Below are positions 7,441 through 14,776 of a stretch of DNA of 14,776 nucleotides, one piece after another; the stretch's first letter is position 1; each line of letters starts with the position of its first letter. The notes below the pieces were generated by a model. That model saw only the letters and a program-made list of their open reading frames with translations, made no database searches and was not told the DNA's origin. A program made the translations under genes and the position numbers. Source of the stretch: Bacteroidales bacterium (lineage in GTDB: Bacteria; Bacteroidota; Bacteroidia; Bacteroidales; P3); NCBI GenBank assembly GCA_017647065.1, contig JAGCLI010000028.1, positions 1 to 14,776 on the forward strand, read 5' to 3'.

Positions 7441-10400
7441 TTATTGGAATGAGTTTAAGTCAACTGGTCTTAAAGCTCCAAACCATTTGATTAGTTTTTC
7501 ACCTACGCCATCAGCTTTAATGTGAATTAGATAAACTCCTCCAGCTATTGGTAATCCTTTATGGTTTTTCAAATCCCAATCAACTGATGTTAAAGCTGTA
7601 CCTCCTCCTGATACCAATGAAGCAGAAGGTCCTCTCAATTTTCTAACCACTGTTCCGTCCAAAGCATAGATAGTAATGTAACAATCTGGTGGAAGGTTTG
7701 TGATTTTAACAAGGTTTTGAATTTGATCTTGTTCATACAATGAGAACGCATAATATGGATTAGGAACAACTGTAATATTGTCTAATGCTGATTGTGCAGT
7801 TTCTGTGTGTCCAAGAATTGTTGCTAAACCTGCATCAATTGAGAATTGATACATAGGATTATTGTCATTTACAGGATTTTCATTTACTCCAGCTTCGTTG
7901 TTAGACCATTTTGCTGAATATGGTTTTCTTATTCTAATAGATACTGTTGCATCTGTTGGAATCAACGATTGAGATTTATTTTCTAACGCAACGTTAGCAT
8001 TTCCTGATTCAAAACAAGTAGCAAGTGGCATACCTACCCACATTACTGTTGCGAATAATTCGTGAGCTGCTCTAATTCTATTTATGTTTTGTGCATTTGA
8101 AGAAACTCCTGTTGCTTCGCTTAATCCTTTTAATATATCGTATGCCCAAGCACCTTCATCATAACGTGTAGGTTTTACTATTCTACCTGCAACATTCACT
8201 TCAGATGTTCCTAATACATATATGTAATGCATACCTCCGAACACATAACCTCCTTGGTCTGTTGTTGCCGTTGTAGGATTCCATAGCATATCTCTACCAT
8301 TTTGATGTCCTAATGCTGAGTTTTCTCCAAAGATTATGTTTAATCTTTCACCTGTTTCAAGATTAACAGCATATCCAGGGAACCAACCCTTACCTTCGCC
8401 GTCACCATCAGGCAATCCGTCTTTTCCAACAGAAGGAGCTTTTCTCAATGAGAATGCTTTTGCATTTCCTTGTGTCAATACAGGGTCATTACCCATTTCT
8501 ATAACAGGACATCTTGTCCATTTTGATTGGTCGTTTGTAAATACAATATCAACAGATGCTAAGTTGTTCATATCGTTAGATATCAAACTTACCAATTTTC
8601 CTGGATTCCATTCATCAATATTTGAAATATCATATTCATTTGGATCTGGATTGAAATAATATGCATCTGTAAATGCTGGGTGAAGATATGGTGTTTGTTG
8701 ACCTAAATCATAATTGTATGAAACAGAAGTCAATCTATATGGAGCCCACCAACCACCTACACAACCTTCAAATTCAGATTTTGCATCCATAGGTGTTTTT
8801 ACGATTGTTGAGTCTGGTGTATTTCCATCACCATCTAAGTCAATATCTGAATATTGATACCATCTATGGAAATAATCTAACCAAGTATTACTTAAGTCTT
8901 GATCATCTGCTCCTGTAACTCCTCCTGCTCTAATCCAGTCTAATGATTGTAGCGCATCATTATCAGCAACTCCAGTTAACCATGCTTTTGAAGGTTCAGC
9001 AAATGTTATTGATGAAGATAATAATGCTCCTGCAATTAAATCACCTCCTTTTGCTTCTCCTGCTGTTATTGTTGCTGCATTAGAATTTGCGACTGCTTTT
9101 GGATTAGTTAATTGGATTGACAATCCCAATTCAAATATAATTTCTTCATTAATTTCTCCAATTGGCCTTGAAGAACGGATTGTATCAACACCTTCGTATA
9201 TTTCACCTCCATTTGCATTTGTCAATTCCCAATAAGCTGAATTCATATTTCCTTCAGTTGGAACTATTCTTAAATTGTAACTTCCTGGACGAACTGCTAA
9301 TGGATCAACTATCTTAACATTCAATGGTCCATAGTTTACTGCATAAACTGGTGTTGGTATAAAGTTAACAGGTTTACCATTTTCATCACGACTTTCTTCT
9401 CCTCTTTTTCCTACTAATTGTTCAATTGTAGTTTTATCAAAATTCAACACCATTCCACCATTTCCTTGTCCTTCTAATCTGATAATTTCAGGAGACATTC
9501 CATATGATGATTGTAATAATGTTCCGTTTTGTTCAGAATTTGTCATGTGAGGTATTGCTACAACAGGCTCAATACTTCCTCCGCCACCAAGCTTTCTACT
9601 TGCTAAGTAAGGAGTTTTTTGACCATCTAATTTTGTTGGATCATCTGAATTGTATTGTTTAAAGTTATTGTATGCGTATGCTATCGCAATGTAATAGTAT
9701 TTTTTATTGTTCACTATTCTCTTATCATTTGTTGTAGCAAACTTATCTTCTGTGATTTTGAAAGAGTGTCTAATTCCTTTATTTTCTCCATCAACCATCA
9801 CTTGTCCAAATGGTATATCATCTTTTTTTGAATAGTTAGTCAATTTAGCAATAGGTTGATTGTTTTGTGAAGGGTCATAGTTCTCAATATCACATTGTGC
9901 TATCAAACGAGATTTTGCTTGATCATAAAGATCAGCAACAGAAACTGTTTCATCTATTAATTGGAATATTTGATATCCTTCAAATCTATAATATCTATCA
10001 TAATTAACAGTTTGAACAATATTTCCTGCTGTATCTGTAACATCATACGAACGTGGAATTGTTACGTCTTCTACTTCAAAAGCTTCGTTTACGTTATTAC
10101 CAGCTTCGTTTGTTAAATAAAGAATGATTTCTCTATCAAGTTCTTGAACTACTACATTTGGTGCATCAGGTCCTTCCAATACATTGAAACAGTTATCAAA
10201 CAAAGCTTGACATTTATCATCTATTTGTCTTAATAATTCTACAGATGCTTGTGGTCCACCACTTGTAGCTTGAGCAAATGGAATACCTACTGTGATGTAA
10301 TTGATTGCTCCTGGTTCCAATGTGAATGGTCCTGCAGATTGCATGAAACGTCTATCAGCTGCAGCATTTCCTGCTGTTTGCTCAGTCCAAACGTTGTTTT

Positions 10401-12057
10401 TACCAAAATCTTCATTTCCATTAGTTCTTGTACCCCAACCCCAAATATCTGAGTTTCCTGGGAACATAAAGTCGGCATTAATACTTTTATCTAAACCTGC
10501 ACCTGAAATGTATCCATCTCCACCATAATACATTTTACTACCATCTTTCCACATACCTCTCAAATAGTTGTAGTAGTCTGTTGCTTTATCAGGTTCTCCA
10601 TTTCCTCCTTCTGCATTGTTATAGTAAACGAATCTACGCATACCGAAACGTTCATCATCCACTATTCCGTTACCAAAGTTTACTCCATTGATAGCACAAG
10701 CATCTATAGAGTCTCTTGATTTTGGATACCAGAAATCTTTAAATTTATAAGCATCTTCTGTTAATAACACATGGTTTACAGTTCCATCTTCATTTCTATA
10801 TGGATCTAAGGCTGAAGCACCCATAACATCCGCAACTTTTATATCATCAACTTTTGGATTATCTCTTCCGTCTGGATCCATATATGGTCCTTGGAAGAAG
10901 TCAATACCAATTGCAGGAGGATTTCCAGAATAAGAACCTGTTCCTGGACCATCTGTCGCTTTACCATTGTAGCAATATCCCAATCCTCTTTCAACATCAC
11001 AACCAACATAGTCATCATGTGCATAACCTAAGTCTGGGTCAACCCATTGAGAGAAATAAGTATTTGTCAATGTAAATGTAGAACGGTTGATAATTTCGTA
11101 TGAATAGAATGTCATATTGTTGATTTCATCGTTCATAGCAAAAGCAAATGCTTGTGCTCTGATTTCTAATCCAATTGGATTTTCTGAACCTGATTCTGTA
11201 TGTGCATTTCCTTTATCGTTGAATACCCACCAAATAGTTTCGTCTCCTTTTAATACTTGGTCAACTAACAATCCTCCATACGCCTTAACAACACCACCTG
11301 TTCCGTAATTAGGGTTTGTTGTATCAGATTCCATAGTTGGAGTTGGAATAAACGGCAATCCTAACTCTGCCCATTGTTCTTTTTGTTTTGCAGGACATAA
11401 TTCTCCTGATAAATCGTAATATGGATAGTCTCCATCTTCCCAACTATAAACACCATCTCCGTTTCTATCAAAGAATGGAGCCATGAATTTAGATTGGTTT
11501 TTAGAAACATCTCCGTGAGCAGGCCATGTTTTGATTGCTTCTGTTGCTCTTGAAGCATCTACTCCAATGAATGTTCCTCCTTGATATTCAAATCCATCTA
11601 CGAAATATTCTACTTCTGCTTTTGTTATTTTAAAGTGTTTGTCCCATTGTTCACAAACTGCTTTATCTACAGAAGCATTTGCATCAACTGTTAATGGACC
11701 TGGCCAGAAGTCATCTCCTGATTGTCCGAATTTCAATGCTGCAACACGTAACTGAAGGTTTGCATCTTGTCCTCCAATCCATAAAGCTGCACAGAACATC
11801 GCTGTACTATTTCCATCTTTTGGCACAAAATAACGTGCTGTAGAACCATCATACCACATGTTACCAGAAGTATTTATACGGGCTCTAACATTGTTTATGC
11901 TTAACTCAGCAGAACCTTGTCCTCTACGACATCTTTCTAATTCTGCTTTCTTTGCTGGTTTCTTTACTGCATACTTATATGTCTCTGCGTATGCAGTAGC
12001 TCCAACAAGCATAAAGCACATCAATAATAATGATATTTTACTGCTAATATGTTTCAT
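7441..12057 (-). CDS. Large secreted protein with FlgD/T9SS-like C-terminal domain
   Basis: The product has 1538 residues. A signal peptide covers about 1-24 (MKHISSKISLLLMCFMLVGA, TAYA), followed by a short basic segment (KKPAKKAELERCRR). Residues about 54-125 contain NNVRARINTSGNMWYD, ALWIGG and SGDDFWPGPL, a signature I recognise from large uncharacterised secreted proteins of Bacteroidota. Acidic loops that may bind calcium are DRNGDGVYSWEDGD at 197-210 and DIDLDGDG near 1070. The last 112 residues (1427-1538) form a FlgD-like/T9SS-type beta sandwich: VVPNPYY, VKITNLP, ITIYALDGTVVRKL, VDWDLKNHKGLPIAGGVYLI, then an extra tail GEKLIKWFGALRPVDLNSFQ. Family knowledge points to T9SS export and surface attachment or release. 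No catalytic motif was seen. The gene lies 27 nt after the receptor gene and 40 nt before the PorV-like gene, so all three are probably made together. The function is unknown. Confidence 0.85.
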   Translation of the reverse strand: MKHISSKISLLLMCFMLVGATAYAETYKYAVKKPAKKAELERCRRGQGSAELSINNVRARINTSGNMWYDGSTARYFVPKDGNSTAMFCAALWIGGQDANLQLRVAALKFGQSGDDFWPGPLTVDANASVDKAVCEQWDKHFKITKAEVEYFVDGFEYQGGTFIGVDASRATEAIKTWPAHGDVSKNQSKFMAPFFDRNGDGVYSWEDGDYPYYDLSGELCPAKQKEQWAELGLPFIPTPTMESDTTNPNYGTGGVVKAYGGLLVDQVLKGDETIWWVFNDKGNAHTESGSENPIGLEIRAQAFAFAMNDEINNMTFYSYEIINRSTFTLTNTYFSQWVDPDLGYAHDDYVGCDVERGLGYCYNGKATDGPGTGSYSGNPPAIGIDFFQGPYMDPDGRDNPKVDDIKVADVMGASALDPYRNEDGTVNHVLLTEDAYKFKDFWYPKSRDSIDACAINGVNFGNGIVDDERFGMRRFVYYNNAEGGNGEPDKATDYYNYLRGMWKDGSKMYYGGDGYISGAGLDKSINADFMFPGNSDIWGWGTRTNGNEDFGKNNVWTEQTAGNAAADRRFMQSAGPFTLEPGAINYITVGIPFAQATSGGPQASVELLRQIDDKCQALFDNCFNVLEGPDAPNVVVQELDREIILYLTNEAGNNVNEAFEVEDVTIPRSYDVTDTAGNIVQTVNYDRYYRFEGYQIFQLIDETVSVADLYDQAKSRLIAQCDIENYDPSQNNQPIAKLTNYSKKDDIPFGQVMVDGENKGIRHSFKITEDKFATTNDKRIVNNKKYYYIAIAYAYNNFKQYNSDDPTKLDGQKTPYLASRKLGGGGSIEPVVAIPHMTNSEQNGTLLQSSYGMSPEIIRLEGQGNGGMVLNFDKTTIEQLVGKRGEESRDENGKPVNFIPTPVYAVNYGPLNVKIVDPLAVRPGSYNLRIVPTEGNMNSAYWELTNANGGEIYEGVDTIRSSRPIGEINEEIIFELGLSIQLTNPKAVANSNAATITAGEAKGGDLIAGALLSSSITFAEPSKAWLTGVADNDALQSLDWIRAGGVTGADDQDLSNTWLDYFHRWYQYSDIDLDGDGNTPDSTIVKTPMDAKSEFEGCVGGWWAPYRLTSVSYNYDLGQQTPYLHPAFTDAYYFNPDPNEYDISNIDEWNPGKLVSLISNDMNNLASVDIVFTNDQSKWTRCPVIEMGNDPVLTQGNAKAFSLRKAPSVGKDGLPDGDGEGKGWFPGYAVNLETGERLNIIFGENSALGHQNGRDMLWNPTTATTDQGGYVFGGMHYIYVLGTSEVNVAGRIVKPTRYDEGAWAYDILKGLSEATGVSSNAQNINRIRAAHELFATVMWVGMPLATCFESGNANVALENKSQSLIPTDATVSIRIRKPYSAKWSNNEAGVNENPVNDNNPMYQFSIDAGLATILGHTETAQSALDNITVVPNPYYAFSLYEQDQIQNLVKITNLPPDCYITIYALDGTVVRKLRGPSASLVSGGGTALTSVDWDLKNHKGLPIAGGVYLIHIKADGVGEKLIKWFGALRPVDLNSFQ

Positions 12058-12071
12058 ATACTATTTATTTT
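12058..12071 (-). other. Second copy of the 14-nt leader sequence
   Basis: The minus-strand sequence AAAATAAATAGTAT abuts the ATG of the 1538-residue protein gene and fills half of the 27-nt gap after the receptor gene. It is identical to 5281-5294. No Shine-Dalgarno site is present; the A-rich stretch could itself aid ribosome binding, as is common in Bacteroidota. Confidence 0.25.
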
Positions 12072-12084
12072 TTATCTGTAATTA

Positions 12085-14776
12085 TTAGAACTGATAAGAT
12101 ACTCCTAAATAAATCATTCTTGGTGTAGAGTAATTATAGTATGCATTGTTATAATACATTGTATAATAATCTCTGTATGATTGTTCATTTAGTTGTCCTT
12201 GAATTATTGTTTGTGTTTCAGGGTCAGTTAAGTATCCGTTATCTTCAGGGTCTCCTGTTACACCGTAAACACCTCTAATGTTCTTTATGTTGAATACGTT
12301 TGTTATTCTTGCAAAGAAATTCAACATAGTAGTTTTCTTTCCAACTTTCAAAGTGTAAGATTTATCAATGTTCATATCCACACGGAATGTCCATGGTAAA
12401 CGTGCACCTCTGAAACTACCTACAATTGTGTTTTGGATATTACTGAAATATTTAGTGTAAGGTGCTCCTGATTGAGCTACTCCTGTGATGTTGAATCCTA
12501 AGTTTTGGAACCATCTGATGTTTTTAACTCTTTCATTTCCATCTTTATCAACAACTACTCTTGTTGTTGTTGGTCCATTATATTTATCTCCCCCTTGGAA
12601 ACGGAAGTCTAAGTTTAGTTTGAATTCGTGTCTTCTATCGTCTGCAATAGGGAATAACATCTTGATGTTAGGATAACCTGCCTTAATTAAAGACACTAAT
12701 GTTGTTGTAGGTAATCCTGTTGTTCCTTCTGCATATTGCAAAGTATAGTTAGCATTGATTCTAACATTCTTTGAACGTCTTAAATCGTATGATACAGTGA
12801 AACCTTTTGTTGTCATGAAGTCTTGGTTTTCATAAGAGTAGTACATGTTTGTAGGGTCTGCTCCCACATATTGTACTATATTGATAAGGTCTCTTGTTTG
12901 TTTGTAGTATGCTGTTATACCTAATGCTGATGATTTAGACAACACTTGTTGGAATCCTAATTCGTAGTTTGTAATTTTTTCAGGTTTCAAATTAGGGTTT
13001 GTAAATACCGCTCCATTCATTTTTTCCATAAATAAGTATCCAGCATAATTAGCTTGCCATGCTCCTTCTGAAGGACGACGAGCAATAACATCATAAGATG
13101 CTTTGAACTCTGATTTATCCGATACAGGGAAAGAGAAAGCTACACGAGGCATAGCAACATATTGTGGTTTGTAATCTTCAAACGCATCTGTTGATATTTG
13201 TGTTGGTAATCCTGTCTCAGTTAAAGTTCCTTTTCTATATGGTAAAGGTTGTCCTGAAGCACCTGCAACATCATCTGGATTTGAAACTAACTCTCCATTT
13301 GCAGTATACCAAGCATTTTCACTTGCATTACGATAACCTCTAATTTCTACATTATCAACAGTAGTTGATGATGATAATTTATCTACGTAAACTACATATC
13401 CATCACCTATACCATTAGGTATGTCTGTACGTCCAGCAGCTCTTAATTCTCCTGCTGTGTATGAAGAATAAAGTGTATAAGGGTCTTTCAATCCCATTTG
13501 GTTACCATCAAATCTATCTACACGAAGACCTATATTGAAAATCAAATCTCTAAAGAAGAATTTATCTTGAACATATCCTGCTGCATAGATTGGTTCCCAA
13601 GCTCCGATATTTCTATTTCCATCAACACCTGCAAAGAAATCTTGTAATGATTGTTTTCCTGTTAATTTATTTCCTCTGTGGTCATATCCATAATAACTAA
13701 CTAATGCATTACCTGTATTGTATAATTCATCAGCAGAAAACATATCTAAAGAGAATACAGAAGGATCGTAACTATCTATATCTATAAATTCTGTTCCGTC
13801 TACTGCTAAACCTAATGCTTGACGTATTTGTTTATCAAAGAATGTTTGACTACCTGCATCATAACGTCTATCGTATGTTACATATGGTATTGTAGAAGAA
13901 TTATCTATAATAGGATTATCTAAATCTCTATATAATAAGTGTTGGTTTGCTTCTTGTTTCATTATTGTCCATAATCCAGAAGCATTCAATGAATAACCTC
14001 TATATATAGATTGGTCATATTGGAATCCTAATTCTAATTGATGAGCTCCAACGTCAGCAGAAACTCTTGCTGCTGCGTAGATATATTGATTTTCTGATTT
14101 AGAGTAAGAAGATGTTACAACACCAACGTTTGTAAACATACTATAAACTGAAAGTGGAGAATCACCATTTACTAATCCTCTAATACTTCTTAAATTATCG
14201 TAGTTCATAGTATATCCATAATCTCTTAAATCTTGGAATTCATCACTAAAATAAATTTGAGATGTATATGCAGACATACTTGGATTGTAATCAGAAGGAG
14301 TATAGTCTACTTGGTAATCTAACCAACCATTATGTTGGTAAACATATTCTTTGCTACCATCTCCATCTATATCCATTCTTACTAATTCGTATGAATTTCT
14401 CTTATGAGTATTAAAATATCCAACGTGTCCATAACGGAATAAATTATCTCCATGATCTTTGCTATAAGATTCTCCATAAGATCTTGAATAAGATCCTACA
14501 ACATTAAAGATAACGTTCTTGATTAAAGCAGAACTACCTTCTTCAGAAGGGAACTTTTGTGTAAAATCTGCCATAACTTGGAAACTATTGCTGTAAGATT
14601 CTGAATTATTGAAGTTATTCAACAACATTGAAGCAACTCCTCCATTCATACCTTTTCCATAAGTATATTCTGCATTAATTTGCAAACTACTATTTTTAGA
14701 AAAACGGAAATCTAACCCTCCGTCAAGGTAAATAGAAGCATTTCCTAAATTTGGTTTACGTCCTACTCTTTCAAAA
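12085..14776 (-). CDS. TonB-dependent outer-membrane receptor, barrel region (5' end outside window)
   Basis: The frame is open from the right edge to TAA at 12085-12087, giving about 896 visible residues. The first Met-like codon inside the window (TTG at 14683-14685) is internal, because about 30 more in-frame residues precede it (FERVGRKPNLGNASIYLDGG and on). What is seen is a 22-strand-type barrel: repeated aromatic-alternating strands, FNIGLRVDRFDGNQ (about nt 13500-13545), the strongly typical NPNLKPEKITNYELGFQQ (about nt 12955-13010), and a C-terminal strand ending IYLGVSYQF with terminal Phe. The signal peptide, any carboxypeptidase-like domain, the TonB box and the plug lie outside. 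The family imports substrates too large for porins using TonB energy; the substrate is not readable. No SusD-type lipoprotein follows, so it is not a standard SusC/SusD pair. An acidic MDIDGDGSKEYVY loop (about nt 14350-14390) may bind calcium. It leads the operon with the secreted protein and PorV-like genes. Confidence 0.92.
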   Translation of the reverse strand, partial: FERVGRKPNLGNASIYLDGGLDFRFSKNSSLQINAEYTYGKGMNGGVASMLLNNFNNSESYSNSFQVMADFTQKFPSEEGSSALIKNVIFNVVGSYSRSYGESYSKDHGDNLFRYGHVGYFNTHKRNSYELVRMDIDGDGSKEYVYQHNGWLDYQVDYTPSDYNPSMSAYTSQIYFSDEFQDLRDYGYTMNYDNLRSIRGLVNGDSPLSVYSMFTNVGVVTSSYSKSENQYIYAAARVSADVGAHQLELGFQYDQSIYRGYSLNASGLWTIMKQEANQHLLYRDLDNPIIDNSSTIPYVTYDRRYDAGSQTFFDKQIRQALGLAVDGTEFIDIDSYDPSVFSLDMFSADELYNTGNALVSYYGYDHRGNKLTGKQSLQDFFAGVDGNRNIGAWEPIYAAGYVQDKFFFRDLIFNIGLRVDRFDGNQMGLKDPYTLYSSYTAGELRAAGRTDIPNGIGDGYVVYVDKLSSSTTVDNVEIRGYRNASENAWYTANGELVSNPDDVAGASGQPLPYRKGTLTETGLPTQISTDAFEDYKPQYVAMPRVAFSFPVSDKSEFKASYDVIARRPSEGAWQANYAGYLFMEKMNGAVFTNPNLKPEKITNYELGFQQVLSKSSALGITAYYKQTRDLINIVQYVGADPTNMYYSYENQDFMTTKGFTVSYDLRRSKNVRINANYTLQYAEGTTGLPTTTLVSLIKAGYPNIKMLFPIADDRRHEFKLNLDFRFQGGDKYNGPTTTRVVVDKDGNERVKNIRWFQNLGFNITGVAQSGAPYTKYFSNIQNTIVGSFRGARLPWTFRVDMNIDKSYTLKVGKKTTMLNFFARITNVFNIKNIRGVYGVTGDPEDNGYLTDPETQTIIQGQLNEQSYRDYYTMYYNNAYYNYSTPRMIYLGVSYQF

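Noticed and set aside
10249..11075. Several overlapping short frames on both strands (for example 10249-10452, 10287-10478, 10854-11075)
   Set aside because: All are inside the 1538-residue protein gene in other frames and have low-complexity or unmatched translations.
14683..14685. TTG as the start of the TonB-dependent receptor
   Set aside because: The frame is open for 30 more codons to the window edge and the sequence there is receptor-like; the signal peptide and plug must lie further upstream.
12085..14776. SusC/SusD glycan uptake locus
   Set aside because: No SusD-like lipoprotein or glycan enzyme follows the receptor; the neighbours are a T9SS-type protein and a PorV-like barrel.

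Overview
The window is an AT-rich stretch whose six recognisable genes all read on the minus strand. It looks like a chromosome segment of a Bacteroidota bacterium, most likely Bacteroidales. The evidence is a TonB-dependent receptor, a PorV/PorQ-family barrel, multidomain secreted proteins of the kind handled by the type IX secretion system (T9SS), A-rich leaders without clear Shine-Dalgarno sites, and a Bacteroidota-type TAnnTTTG box. No mobile element, tRNA, rRNA or CRISPR array was seen.

In transcription order (right to left), the window opens inside a TonB-dependent receptor (14776 to 12085, 5' end outside). A 1538-residue secreted protein with an FlgD/T9SS-like C-terminal domain follows after 27 nt (12057 to 7441), then a PorV-like outer-membrane barrel after 40 nt (7400 to 6315). 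A strong hairpin terminator closes this group (6256-6294). The three genes form a compact outer-envelope operon: a receptor, a large surface or secreted protein, and a barrel of the family that handles T9SS cargo. Nothing in the sequence identifies a substrate.

Next comes a housekeeping pair, greA and a HIT-family hydrolase gene (6229 to 5354), 3 nt apart and ended by a perfect 17-bp hairpin (5302-5349).

The left third (5260 to 1) is one continuous reading frame that starts at a signal peptide and runs off the left edge. It encodes at least 1753 residues: a signal peptide, an N-terminal jelly-roll-like module, and fibronectin type III (Fn3) domains alternating with cleaved-adhesin/MAM-like domains. 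It shows two levels of internal duplication: a super-repeat of about 536-539 residues present twice, and an adjacent pair of Fn3 domains with a period of exactly 87 codons.

The best candidates for something not well described are the receptor / giant secreted protein / PorV-like operon and the repeat-built adhesin-like protein. Every gene family is recognisable; what is unknown is the substrate and purpose of the surface proteins.
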